The notes under the pieces are model-generated. The model had not been told where the DNA came from and ran no database searches. It was given only the letters and a program-made list of their open reading frames with translations. A stretch of DNA of 64,000 nt from Sisyra terminalis. Its lineage: Eukaryota > Arthropoda > Insecta > Neuroptera > Sisyridae. A program made the translations under genes and the position numbers. The DNA lies in contig OY292278.1 of the NCBI GenBank assembly GCA_958496175.1, positions 31,124,001 through 31,188,000 on the forward strand, read 5' to 3'. Positions 24,861-38,800 of the stretch are shown piece after piece. Each line of letters opens with the position of its first letter. Position 1 is the stretch's first letter.

Positions 24861-27622
24861 ATTTATATTACCAGAATAATTATATTATAAAATATATATT
24901 ACCTTAGCTCGACCCACGGAAAGTGTCGCCATCTATTGATGGTTCCTACATTATTTAAAGCACTTTTACACGGTTGCTTTTAGTTTTTTTTTTTGTTACA
25001 TTAAGTTGTACCTATGTTACTTACTTATTTATTTCTTTATTAATATAGTTCTTATTGATTATTTATTTTTGTTGGTTAGTACACAGACATCATGATTTCC
25101 TGAAAATTATAAAAATACTGCTACTGAAAACGGATTTTTTCATTAAAATCTTGCAATTAAATAGTTCTTCAACAATGTATTAGTTACCAATACTCTATAT
25201 ACAAATAATTAAAAAGTAATTGATACAACTGTAAAAGATATTTCACTTTTCCTTTTTACTAACATTTCCACTTAATGTTGAATGTTTAAATGATAAAAAC
25301 AATTCAATTAATTAAAACTTCAATGTAATTTCACGCTGCTGAAAGTGTGTATCAACTAAATTTACATTTCCTGTGACATTTGAACATGAGTTATCACTCT
25401 TTAGTACTTGGATATTTAAATTAAAATTTATAAAATATACGTAGATTAAACTGTGCTACAATTGTTCCTAGAACCATTTTGTTTTATCTTTTTTGATTTA
25501 CGATTCCAAACAAAAAATCAATTTTATTATTGATTATTAATACTTACTATTAAAAATTGTAATTTAAAAAAAACAAATCTTATGTTAAGTATTTTGTTAA
25601 ATTATTGTTGTCGTTTAGCAGGATCTGCAGTTTTAGGTTATAATTTGAAAATTAAAGTTTTCATTTTAGTAGCTAAATTGCAGTTTGTTGGATTTCATCG
25701 AAACTTTGCATAAATTACTTCCATTACTTTAGCCATGTAGCATATACGGGGGTTAAACTAGACTTATTTCAGCAATACCAAAACGATTAAATTCTTAGCA
25801 CAGAAACAATCTTCTTTATTAGGTTAATTCTTGGCATAAAGTCAAATTTATGAAATCGAAAATTTTAAATTTCCGTTTAAATCAATTTCCGAAATTTGAA
25901 ATTTCTGTTTTGTATTGGAAGTTGGATACCTGAATCTATTGCCAGGTCAACTATGTCATTGTAAAAAAATATCTATATTACAATGAATTTATAAGTAAAA
26001 TTGTATTGTTGAATTGTAAATTCCGTAAGCTATTTAAAGTTTAACTTTAAAAATACGTCTTATTAACACCAAATATTAAAAATATCATATTCTACTTTTC
26101 TAATTTGGAGAACCGGAGAACCTAGAACTTTCAAAATTTATACTGGCTACAGCTTCCAACAACATGACATAGAAAAACAACCAAGTATTAATATTTTTAT
26201 AACACTCCTTAAAAATATTGATACTAACCTTTATAAATTGGTTAAGCCAAGAAAACTTTTTAAAAGCTGCATGCGACTTATGTAGTCAATTTTTACGTTG
26301 TTCTAACGCCCAGCCTCAGAGGTCGCTAACGATCATTTTGAAGATCGTTTTATAAATCTTGGGTAGCTCATTCGCAACTAATAAATGTTTAATTATACAA
26401 TTGAAATGATGGATAAATTTAATGTATTAATGTTAAATTTCGGAGCGTGACTTTGTCCAGTTATAAAGTTAATTAAAAATAAATATTGCATAGTTATTGC
26501 ACAGTTTTTATATAACTTAGTTACCTCTTGATCTACTTCAGTTATATTTTATTATAATGTATTTTTAAAAATAAATTAACAATGTTTTATTGTCGGAAAT
26601 GTTATATGATTCAACAAATTAGTTAAACTAAAAACCGTTAAAGCTATGGAGATTCATTGAATTATATATAGTATATATGTATGTATATATTTTGCAATAT
26701 AAATATATTTGTTTCATAGTCATGTTTCTAACATTAAACAATTATAGTTAATTTTTACAAAATCCATAACACAAAATTATTGTAAAAATATTAAATTAGT
26801 ATTATGTAATGTACTATTGCTCTTAAGGAAATATTAATTTTTGTGAATTACGATATTTTTATGGAATGTTTGCGACGCAGTTAATTTTATGCTTCTTCCT
26901 AAATATTTTATATTCAATTTTTTGAAACTGTTGTAAAATCGTTGATTTATAAAAGAGGGAATTCTTTTATCTTTCATCGGGCTTAAATTATAATAAATTA
27001 TCATATGAAATTCCAACAAAAAATTATCAGACAACAAAAGTGTTAATATTTTGTTAAATAAAAAACGAGAGACAAAATAAAACTGTAATAATAATAACTT
27101 TCGTTTCGATTTGGAATGCTTAACTGAAGATATGATTCGACTCGCCAATACTTGATCACAATAAATGTTTGGCAACAAAAAATTACAAATTAAAAGTTTC
27201 GTTCTCGTCTCTTATGCTTTCAAAAATAACCCAAACTGGATATTATGCACAATAATTTAAGTTTAAAAATTTTTCAACGCAAATAAGAATTTCGTTATTT
27301 TATTATATTTTAATTTGATAACGTTCTATAAAGTTTCAAAAAAAAACTTTTGTACATTTTTGAGGTTCTACTTCTTTAGGCGTGTCCCTTTCCTCATGCA
27401 AAATTTGGGGTTGTTTTGAGCCCCAATTGTATTAGACTATGACAATTTTGCTTAGCATTCTCATATTGTGGTTTGTATCAATTCAATTTTGAAAAATATT
27501 TTTCTTATTTTCTCTGTTTTTATTGTTTTTTTTATTTTTTAATATAGTAACTACTTGATGAACATAAATTAATTAACTTTGTCTAATAAAAATAGTTATT
27601 AATTTATTTATTTTTGTTTCAG
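24861..27622. other. AT-rich intergenic DNA
   Basis: Contains a TA/TG-rich simple stretch near 26665-26710. The 114-codon minus ORF at 26834-27178 lacks any domain or signal and is probably chance. Confidence 0.5.
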
Positions 27623-27674
27623 GTACGTGCATCTTACAAACAATCACCTTAATAATGTCTAAAGGATATATAAG
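27623..27674 (+). other. 52 bp micro-exon-like segment, copy A
   Basis: Bounded by TTTGTTTCAG and GTATTT splice-like sites. It matches the equally long segment at 58832-58883 in most positions. In one frame it reads YVHLTNNH... but meets a stop; an ATG lies at 27655. No product is recognised. Confidence 0.4.
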
Positions 27675-30600
27675 GTATTTAATATACAGTTTATTAACTT
27701 TAGTTATAAGCAAAATATTGGGACACAGCCCCCTGGGGCTTCTGCCGAGGAGCTGCAGAATAATTCAGTACTATAAAGAAAATTATAAAAACGTGATCAG
27801 AGGGACGATAAATGATACAAATCGGTCGAGTATTCACATGATCCTAATTATTTATCCGATATGGATAAATAATTTGCAAATGTTTATAAATAATTTAGAT
27901 TTTTAGTTAAAAAGTAGTTTTAACCTTTTATTGAAATTTAAAGTTCAAAATTTTTGGGAAGCGGACGCGTTATTTCTTATTTAAGGGGCCATGGTATGGA
28001 AAACTTTGAAAAGCACTGATATGAAATAGATATATGTACATAATAAATGTCCAAACCAAAAGAATCCCTTTAGAATAATGCTTTTTAAATTTTGTTTTAA
28101 TCAAATGCTTAAATTTGATTTAGTTAATCATTTTTTAGTTTATTTTTTGATCATTTGTTTAACATAATTATTTGTTACATTTTTAAGTTTTAAAGGTAAA
28201 GAGTTCAAGTACTTAATTGTAACATAAGAAGGACTATTACAATATCGTGAATTTGTCAGGTTGGGGTTATTTTCGCTTTTATGTTTAGATCTACCTGCAT
28301 AAATTTGTATTTTTAAATAGATCTGTCTACAGTATTAAATCGCTGTGTACATTCATTGTAGTAATACGTTGAATTACTTTGTATATATTCAAAAACAAGT
28401 ATGTACATTAGGAATTAGGATATCGCCAAAAATCCAACTAATCTTTTTTTTTGAGTCTTACTGAAGTTTGTCAATTTATCATGTTACCAAAATCCTAAAT
28501 ATAGATAGCAAGATCTATTTATATATTTAAAATAAATATAAATAAATCATATGTTTGCTCTGCAAGCCTATTACCATAAGCTTTTTTTATTTGCAGCATT
28601 TACTGAACATTAAAAAAATGACATTTAAATTAATATCCATAAATCATAAAAGGTTTTTTAACTTTAAATTTAAATTGATTGGGGAATATGAAGCACAACC
28701 GTTCCTTTTTTTTGGCTCAAACAAAAGCCACATTAATCGGTAGCATGCAGCTACAAATGATTAATTGGTGCAATCTACCATGGCGCAGCAAAAGTCTTTC
28801 AGGTCAAAAGCTATTATTTTATTATCAATTTTCATTATAAGAGATCATGCTTTATACTTTAAATAGAATCATAAATCTTTTAAATCCATCTGTAAGTTTA
28901 CACCTCTTAAATTAAATTATTACCAATGATAATTTATTACTTAACCTTATATCCTTAATATCCTCAGTAGCTATTTAATAAATAAATGTCTATGCTTTGG
29001 ACAAATCCTACACATTTATCCTAGATATACCACTATACTAAGGTGAAAATATTGATATTTTCACTATCTTACAGATAAAATTTTATCTGGAAGATAATTG
29101 TTTTTTTTTATAATAGCAATAATAATGAAACTATTTTAGAACTCTGATCATAATAATTTGTTACGCAAGTATTTTACTTATAGTTTTAAACTGTTGATGC
29201 TGACTAAAGCTCGGAAGTTCAAAAATAATGTAAATCTCGAGCAGTTTATGTTTTTCTTATGCACCATTCCTATTTTCCTTGCTTATGAACTATAATTCGT
29301 TAATGTAAATTGAAATTATGTTTTAAAACATTATAAAACAGAAGTTTGAAAGACTATACATTGCAACTAAAAACTATTAAAATCTTGTATTTATGTAATA
29401 AATCGTATCAATAAATACAAAATGCGCATTTATTTTTTTATTAAGAATGAGATTGATAATTATTTCGAATTCAGTATATCTACAAAAACGACAATCCGCT
29501 ATGAAACTTTACACCAATCAGAGCAAGTGACGTCATAATTAAGTAAGCAAGTATATTGGAACAAGGCGAATTTTATTTAGCAGACGAGACTAGTGGTGAA
29601 GATTGCTTAGTTAAGAGACCTGATGTCATTACTGTTCACATTACTATTTATTTCTATTTTACGCTCAGAACATACAAAAAAGTATGTTTGATAAACAAAA
29701 GATGTATTCAAATTTTATAATATACAAGAAACTATTTATGCTACTTTAGTTCCGAATAAGAAATGTAGAACCAGCGAAATTAGTTAATATGATAAGAAAA
29801 TGATGGAGAATTACAAAACTTTAATACCTAATTCATTTTAATTATCGAATATATACTTTTGATGTTAAAATTTGACACCAGAAGTAACATCATGACACAC
29901 AATAATTTTGTCGTAGAGTTTAAATTCAACAATTAAAATGTCAATTTTTCCTACTAAACCTGTAATTTATACAGAAAAATATTACTTTTCGTAAAAAATA
30001 TAAAAATCCGATCATTAACGGATAGTTTTTCAAAATTACGTTTCTTCATTGCGGCGGTTTACGAGTATTGTACAATATATTTTTTTGCTTTCAGAAATGT
30101 TTTTGGGCTAATATGTACGTCTTAAGGTCATCACTTTAAAACGATCCACTTTTGAAAATGAAAATACCAATACTAAATTTTCAATCTTGTGGCTTCTTAT
30201 TAACTTTTTTCTGACAACAAACAAGCAATAAATAATTAATAAATTGTAAGAAAATAACCAAATAATGGTTAATATTTAAAGTTGATATATTTTTAAGCGC
30301 ATTGAACGTGTTTTGAAGCAACAATTCCGAAAGTACAACAATATAGTATTGTATTTACATTTCTCAGTTATTTAAAAAACATTGTCGTGCTTTGTATGAT
30401 AATAAATTTAAACTTTTTTGAATTTTAAATGAAAAAAAAAATCAACATGCATAATTATTCAATATATTACACTGAACACAATAACTGAAATAATGCGAAA
30501 GATACATTTCAAAATTTATAAGTTTTAAACGTGGAATTATTTAAAGCTATTTTAATTTTTAATGCATGTGTATTTTTTGTGAATAGTGGAACTCAACTAA

Positions 30601-31149
30601 AAAAAAAAACTACAATAAAAAATTTACAATTTTGATATTTTTGAAGAAGGTTTTTGTTTAAAATACAAAAATTCAATCGCTATATTTTAAAGTTTGCTAT
30701 GATTGCTTATGTGTCTCTCTTTCTATTTGGTCTATTGCTTTCGGAAAGCTTTATGGTGAGCTTATTTTTAATTTATGTTTTATTACTTAATAATGTTTGT
30801 TTTACCTTATACAAATGTTGAAACCAATTAGAGAGTTATGTAGTTGACTGTAATATATACATAACTTACTTTTTGCCTTCTAAAGTAGTTCAAGTTGCAC
30901 ATAAGATAGTAAGTTTATTTTATTTATTTTTAATTTTTCTTTTTTGCAATAAAATTCAGATTAAAACCAGGAACATCATTCTAGACCTAGAAAAAAAAAG
31001 ATCCTCCAACCAGTAAATCATATTCTTCGAATTTGCAGTACATAAATATTGCTTAACAATCTTATAAACGATGTTATGGAGATACAATCGTAGACAAAAG
31101 TACATAAGAATAGAAATTTTTGAATAATTACGTCGTTTAGCACATCATG
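27675..31149. other. AT-rich intergenic DNA
   Basis: A GC-rich island at 27730-27760 (CAGCCCCCTGGGGCTTCTG, partly palindromic) stands out. The rest shows no gene or element. Confidence 0.5.
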
Positions 31150-32117
31150 AAGCAAAAAAATAGATCGATACTTAAAAAAAGTATATCGTTTAAAAGAAAA
31201 ATACCTTAAAAAGAAATTTCACCAAAAATTTTGAACAAAACAACAAAAAATATAGGATTTTTTTAACAAACTTTTGGAACTAAATATGCCTTGATTTCAA
31301 CTTTACATATCAAAATATTATTGATTTAATGCTCATAAGTCATGAAATTAGGATGTTTTAAGACAACTATTATAATTAAAAATTACATTTAAAATTGAAC
31401 ATTATATAAATTAAGTAAAACCTGACATCGCTGTCGAATTAATAGGTTAACAGCGTTGGAATTTTAGTATGTCTCTTTCACATGATGTGACTGAGCATGC
31501 GCAACAGGTGGACTCAGCAGAGATATTTCACTTTGGTGATTGTGACAGGAATACTAAAACAAACTGTAATCTCTCGTAAATAAAATTAATAATTATTTAT
31601 TTATTATTGATACCGATCCTGTAGTTTATCTTCAATTTGTTGTATCTTATATTATAAATTAATTTACACTGTGTTTTTTATTTTTACGCAACGTTTCGGA
31701 GTTTATTACTGCCTTTTTAAGCGATTATAAATAACCGTATAAATGTATAAGAAACGAAGTGCTAATTATTTAAAAATAAAAGATTCTCAAATTCTCGGAA
31801 CTAAAACAAATTAAAAAAATAAATAATAACTATAATCAGGATAATACTTAATACATCATAAGTCTAATTGTTCAAAAATCCTTTTTTTTTTAATCAGAAT
31901 TAAAAGTTAAATTTTGTAACCCTTTTGAAAATTAATTATTTGACATATTTCATCCTTCTTCGTTTTATGGTATATACTTATGAGTGTGACAATGACAAAT
32001 TATGCGTTTTATTTTTATTCTAATCAACTGTAATATCACGGCTTCTACTAAATATAAGACGTTAGATCTAAGATGACTTCAGTGTTCCCATATTTTCTTA
32101 TACACTTCAATTTATAA
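31150..32117. repeat. Dispersed repeat, copy B (3' flank of the giant gene)
   Basis: Partner of 7481-8065 in the same orientation, with an extra segment of about 400 bp from roughly 31515 to 31915 between GAGCATGCGCAAC and TTTTGAAAATTAATTATTTG. It ends about 410 bp before the giant gene's poly(A) signal. Confidence 0.7.
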
Positions 32118-32529
32118 CTACAAAACCTATAATGAATTAACCACCTTAAATGTACATTTTTACCATAATCAAATTTTTACTTTTCAATGTTAACAGTTAT
32201 TCAATAACAGGCATATAGTTTATAGGCAAGATATAAACATTATTCGTATAGAAGGTATAACGTAATCAATTTACTTTTTAAACAACATTAAAGTTCAATA
32301 AACACGGAGGAAACCAAACTATCAGGAATGTGAAATTAATAATAAATAATTAAAAGTAAATCGAAACCCTCATATAATCTATTAATAAAAATGGTATTTT
32401 CTGTAACAAAGAAATATAAAAAGGTCTATTATTAGGAAACCATGAAGAATTAACGTCGGCCTAAAAAAAAAACTTAGAAAACGATGCAAAAATAAAGAAA
32501 TAAATAAAAACAAACTTTGAAATGAAATA

Positions 32530-32535
32530 TTTATT
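32530..32535 (-). terminator. Poly(A) signal of the giant Ser-rich gene
   Basis: AATAAA on the minus strand, about 160 bases past the TAG, followed by TATTTCATTTC and then a G/T-bearing stretch. It would give a compact 3' UTR of roughly 180 bases. Confidence 0.55.
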
Positions 32536-32693
32536 ACTTTAAACAAGAAAGTGGGCAATTTTACAAAACCGCATCAATGAATAAAGTATATATATTAAGA
32601 AATCAAATAAGATTTAAATTTTCCATAAATGTGATGGTATCACATCAACAACGCTGACTCCGAATTACAGTTATTTTTATAATAAGCCGTAAT

Positions 32694-32859
32694 CTAATTT
32701 CCACTGTTAGAACAATTGTTATCTCGAGGGCCCGACGATTCATCTTCTACATCAAATGGAGGACCATTTACGTCTTCACAAGACATACCAGAACTTGATT
32801 CATTATTCAAGTTATCTGACGAGTTACAATTGGCCGAGTTCGTTGAGCTTCCACTATCG
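32694..32859 (-). other. Unique C-terminal tail with three cysteines
   Basis: Leaving the array, the Ser-rich frame continues for about 54 codons of non-repetitive sequence. Cysteines occur in the contexts NCN, SCED and NCS, with GPP, FDVEDE and one Arg (GPRD), then TAG. A cysteine-bearing unique end after a repetitive core is typical of silk-type proteins, where it can cross-link chains. That the frame re-emerges intact here after both indels is good evidence that it is the true coding frame. Confidence 0.8.
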
Positions 32860-35800
32860 CTGTTGTCAGCTGAGCTTGCAGCATTGTCGCTTGAGTTAGA
32901 TGATGATGATGAGCTAGCGTTGCTGTCAGAAGCCGAGTTCGATGAGCTGCTGCTGGCACTGTCGTTTGAGTTGGATGATGATGATGATGCTGAGCTATTA
33001 TCACTGGATGCGCTTGAAGACGAGTTAGAACTGCCGCTTGAATTAGCAGACGAACTACTGTTGTCAGCTGAGCTTGCAGCATTGTCGCTTGAGTTAGATG
33101 ATGATGATGAGTTAGCGTTGCTGTCAGAAGCCGAGTTCGATGAGCTGCTGCTGGCACTGTCGTTTGAGTTGGATGATGATGATGATGCTGAGCTATTATC
33201 ACTGGATGCGCTTGAAGACGAGTTAGAACTGCCGCTTGAATTAGCAGACGAACTACTGTTGTCAGCTGAGCTTGCAGCATTGTCGCTTGAGTTAGATGAT
33301 GATGATGAGCTAGCGTTGCTGTCAGAAGCCGAGTTCGATGAGCTGCTGCTGGCACTGTCGTTTGAGTTGGATGATGATGATGATGCTGAGCTATTATCAC
33401 TGGATGCGCTTGAAGACGAGTTAGAACTGCCGCTTGAATTAGCAGACGAACTACTGTTGTCAGCTGAGCTTGCAGCATTGTCGCTTGAGTTAGATGATGA
33501 TGATGAGCTAGCGTTGCTGTCAGAAGCCGAGTTCGATGAGCTGCTGCTGGCACTGTCGTTTGAGTTGGATGATGATGATGATGCTGAGCTATTATCACTG
33601 GATGCGCTTGAAGACGAGTTAGAACTGCCGCTTGAATTAGCAGACGAACTACTGTTGTCAGCTGAGCTTGCAGCATTGTCGCTTGAGTTAGATGATGATG
33701 ATGAGCTAGCGTTGCTGTCAGAAGCCGAGTTCGATGAGCTGCTGCTGGCACTGTCGTTTGAGTTGGATGATGATGATGATGCTGAGCTATTATCACTGGA
33801 TGCGCTTGAAGACGAGTTAGAACTGCCGCTTGAATTAGCAGACGAACTACTGTTGTCAGCTGAGCTTGCAGCATTGTCGCTTGAGTTAGATGATGATGAT
33901 GAGCTAGCGTTGCTGTCAGAAGCCGAGTTCGATGAGCTGCTGCTGGCACTGTCGTTTGAGTTGGATGATGATGATGATGATGCTGAGCTATTATCACTGG
34001 ATGCGCTTGAAGACGAGTTAGAACTGCCGCTTGAATTAGCAGACGAACTACTGTTGTCAGCTGAGCTTGCAGCATTGTCGCTTGAGTTAGATGATGATGA
34101 TGAGCTAGCGTTGCTGTCAGAAGCCGAGTTCGATGAGCTGCTGCTGGCACTGTCGTTTGAGTTGGATGATGATGATGATGCTGAGCTATTATCACTGGAT
34201 GCGCTTGAAGACGAGTTAGAACTGCCGCTTGAATTAGCAGACGAACTACTGTTGTCAGCTGAGCTTGCAGCATTGTCGTTTGAGTTAGATGATGATGATG
34301 AGCTAGCGTTGCTGTCAGAAGCCGAGTTCGATGAGCTGCTGCTGGCACTGTCGTTTGAGTTGGATGATGATGATGATGCTGAGCTATTATCACTGGATGC
34401 GCTTGAAGACGAGTTAGAACTGCCGCTTGAATTAGCAGACGAACTACTGTTGTCAGCTGAGCTTGCAGCATTGTCGCTTGAGTTAGATGATGATGATGAG
34501 CTAGCGTTGCTGTCAGAAGCCGAGTTCGATGAGCTGCTGCTGGCACTGTCGTTTGAGTTGGATGATGATGATGATGCTGAGCTATTATCACTGGATGCGC
34601 TTGAAGACGAGTTAGAACTGCCGCTTGAATTAGCAGACGAACTACTGTTGTCAGCTGAGCTTGCAGCATTGTCGCTTGAGTTAGATGATGATGATGAGCT
34701 AGCGTTGCTGTCAGAAGCCGAGTTCGATGAGCTGCTGCTGGCACTGTCGTTTGAGTTGGATGATGATGATGATGATGCTGAGCTATTATCACTGGATGCG
34801 CTTGAAGACGAGTTATTGAAGACGAGTTAGAACTGCCGCTTGAATTAGCAGACGAACTACTGTTGTCAGCTGAGCTTGCAGCATTGTCGCTTGAGTTAGA
34901 TGATGATGATGAGCTAGCGTTGCTGTCAGAAGCCGAGTTCGATGAGCTGCTGCTGGCACTGTCGTTTGAGTTGGAATGATGATGATGATGCTGAGCTATT
35001 ATCACTGGATGCGCTTGAAGACGAGTTAGAACTGCCGCTTGAATTAGCAGACGAACTACTGTTGTCAGCTGAGCTTGCAGCATTGTCGCTTGAGTTAGAT
35101 GATGATGATGAGCTAGCGTTGCTGTCAGAAGCCGAGTTCGATGAGCTGCTGCTGGCACTGTCGTTTGAGTTGGATGATGATGATGATGCTGAGCTATTAT
35201 CACTGGATGCGCTTGAAGACGAGTTAGAACTGCCGCTTGAATTAGCAGACGAACTACTGTTGTCAGCTGAGCTTGCAGCATTGTCGCTTGAGTTAGATGA
35301 TGATGATGAGCTAGCGTTGCTGTCAGAAGCCGAGTTCGATGAGCTGCTGCTGGCACTGTCGTTTGAGTTGGATGATGATGATGATGCTGAGCTATTATCA
35401 CTGGATGCGCTTGAAGACGAGTTAGAACTGCCGCTTGAATTAGCAGACGAACTACTGTTGTCAGCTGAGCTTGCAGCATTGTCGCTTGAGTTAGATGATG
35501 ATGATGAGCTAGCGTTGCTGTCAGAAGCCGAGTTCGATGAGCTGCTGCTGGCACTGTCGTTTGAGTTGGATGATGATGATGATGCTGAGCTATTATCACT
35601 GGATGCGCTTGAAGACGAGTTAGAACTGCCGCTTGAATTAGCAGACGAACTACTGTTGTCAGCTGAGCTTGCAGCATTGTCGCTTGAGTTAGATGATGAT
35701 GATGAGCTAGCGTTGCTGTCAGAAGCCGAGTTCGATGAGCTGCTGCTGGCACTGTCGTTTGAGTTGGATGATGATGATGATGCTGAGCTATTATCACTGG

Positions 35801-38800
35801 ATGCGCTTGAAGACGAGTTAGAACTGCCGCTTGAATTAGCAGACGAACTACTGTTGTCAGCTGAGCTTGCAGCATTGTCGCTTGAGTTAGATGATGATGA
35901 TGAGCTAGCGTTGCTGTCAGAAGCCGAGTTCGATGAGCTGCTGCTGGCACTGTCGTTTGAGTTGGATGATGATGATGATGCTGAGCTATTATCACTGGAT
36001 GCGCTTGAAGACGAGTTAGAACTGCCGCTTGAATTAGCAGACGAACTACTGTTGTCAGCTGAGCTTGCAGCATTGTCGCTTGAGTTAGATGATGATGATG
36101 AGCTAGCGTTGCTGTCAGAAGCCGAGTTCGATGAGCTGCTGCTGGCACTGTCGTTTGAGTTGGATGATGATGATGATGCTGAGCTATTATCACTGGATGC
36201 GCTTGAAGACGAGTTAGAACTGCCGCTTGAATTAGCAGACGAACTACTGTTGTCAGCTGAGCTTGCAGCATTGTCGCTTGAGTTAGATGATGATGATGAG
36301 CTAGCGTTGCTGTCAGAAGCCGAGTTCGATGAGCTGCTGCTGGCACTGTCGTTTGAGTTGGATGATGATGATGATGCTGAGCTATTATCACTGGATGCGC
36401 TTGAAGACGAGTTAGAACTGCCGCTTGAATTAGCAGACGAACTACTGTTGTCAGCTGAGCTTGCAGCATTGTCGCTTGAGTTAGATGATGATGATGAGCT
36501 AGCGTTGCTGTCAGAAGCCGAGTTCGATGAGCTGCTGCTGGCACTGTCGTTTGAGTTGGATGATGATGATGATGCTGAGCTATTATCACTGGATGCGCTT
36601 GAAGACGAGTTAGAACTGCCGCTTGAATTAGCAGACGAACTACTGTTGTCAGCTGAGCTTGCAGCATTGTCGCTTGAGTTAGATGATGATGATGAGCTAG
36701 CGTTGCTGTCAGAAGCCGAGTTCGATGAGCTGCTGCTGGCACTGTCGTTTGAGTTGGATGATGATGATGATGCTGAGCTATTATCACTGGATGCGCTTGA
36801 AGACGAGTTAGAACTGCCGCTTGAATTAGCAGACGAACTACTGTTGTCAGCTGAGCTTGCAGCATTGTCGCTTGAGTTAGATGATGATGATGAGCTAGCG
36901 TTGCTGTCAGAAGCCGAGTTCGATGAGCTGCTGCTGGCACTGTCGTTTGAGTTGGATGATGATGATGATGCTGAGCTATTATCACTGGATGCGCTTGAAG
37001 ACGAGTTAGAACTGCCGCTTGAATTAGCAGACGAACTACTGTTGTCAGCTGAGCTTGCAGCATTGTCGCTTGAGTTAGATGATGATGATGAGCTAGCGTT
37101 GCTGTCAGAAGCCGAGTTCGATGAGCTGCTGCTGGCACTGTCGTTTGAGTTGGATGATGATGATGATGATGCTGAGCTATTATCACTGGATGCGCTTGAA
37201 GACGAGTTAGAACTGCCGCTTGAATTAGCAGACGAACTACTGTTGTCAGCTGAGCTTGCAGCATTGTCGCTTGAGTTAGATGATGATGATGAGCTAGCGT
37301 TGCTGTCAGAAGCCGAGTTCGATGAGCTGCTGCTGGCACTGTCGTTTGAGTTGGATGATGATGATGATGCTGAGCTATTATCACTGGATGCGCTTGAAGA
37401 CGAGTTAGAACTGCCGCTTGAATTAGCAGACGAACTACTGTTGTCAGCTGAGCTTGCAGCATTGTCGCTTGAGTTAGATGATGATGATGAGCTAGCGTTG
37501 CTGTCAGAAGCCGAGTTCGATGAGCTGCTGCTGGCACTGTCGTTTGAGTTGGATGATGATGATGATGCTGAGCTATTATCACTGGATGCGCTTGAAGACG
37601 AGTTAGAACTGCCGCTTGAATTAGCAGACGAACTACTGTTGTCAGCTGAGCTTGCAGCATTGTCGCTTGAGTTAGATGATGATGATGAGCTAGCGTTGCT
37701 GTCAGAAGCCGAGTTCGATGAGCTGCTGCTGGCACTGTCGTTTGAGTTGGATGATGATGATGATGCTGAGCTATTATCACTGGATGCGCTTGAAGACGAG
37801 TTAGAACTGCCGCTTGAATTAGCAGACGAACTACTGTTGTCAGCTGAGCTTGCAGCATTGTCGCTTGAGTTAGATGATGATGATGAGCTAGCGTTGCTGT
37901 CAGAAGCCGAGTTCGATGAGCTGCTGCTGGCACTGTCGTTTGAGTTGGATGATGATGATGATGCTGAGCTATTATCACTGGATGCGCTTGAAGACGAGTT
38001 AGAACTGCCGCTTGAATTAGCAGACGAACTACTGTTGTCAGCTGAGCTTGCAGCATTGTCGCTTGAGTTAGATGATGATGATGAGCTAGCGTTGCTGTCA
38101 GAAGCCGAGTTCGATGAGCTGCTGCTGGCACTGTCGTTTGAGTTGGATGATGATGATGATGCTGAGCTATTATCACTGGATGCGCTTGAAGACGAGTTAG
38201 AACTGCCGCTTGAATTAGCAGACGAACTACTGTTGTCAGCTGAGCTTGCAGCATTGTCGCTTGAGTTAGATGATGATGATGAGCTAGCGTTGCTGTCAGA
38301 AGCCGAGTTCGATGAGCTGCTGCTGGCACTGTCGTTTGAGTTGGATGATGATGATGATGCTGAGCTATTATCACTGGATGCGCTTGAAGACGAGTTAGAA
38401 CTGCCGCTTGAATTAGCAGACGAACTACTGTTGTCAGCTGAGCTTGCAGCATTGTCGCTTGAGTTAGATGATGATGATGAGCTAGCGTTGCTGTCAGAAG
38501 CCGAGTTCGATGAGCTGCTGCTGGCACTGTCGTTTGAGTTGGATGATGATGATGATGCTGAGCTATTATCACTGGATGCGCTTGAAGACGAGTTAGAACT
38601 GCCGCTTGAATTAGCAGACGAACTACTGTTGTCAGCTGAGCTTGCAGCATTGTCGCTTGAGTTAGATGATGATGATGAGCTAGCGTTGCTGTCAGAAGCC
38701 GAGTTCGATGAGCTGCTGCTGGCACTGTCGTTTGAGTTGGATGATGATGATGATGCTGAGCTATTATCACTGGATGCGCTTGAAGACGAGTTAGAACTGC

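Noticed and set aside
26834..27178. Minus-strand ORF of 114 codons
   Set aside because: Longest unexplained ORF in the left part, but AT-driven composition, no domain, no signal peptide and no splice or poly(A) context.
27655..27906. ORF of 83 codons starting in the micro-exon-like segment
   Set aside because: It crosses the GTATTT donor-like site, has no domain, and the paralogous segment at 58832 does not keep this frame.
32716..34830. Plus-strand ORF of 704 codons
   Set aside because: Shadow of the first ten or so repeats; it ends at the 14 bp duplication.
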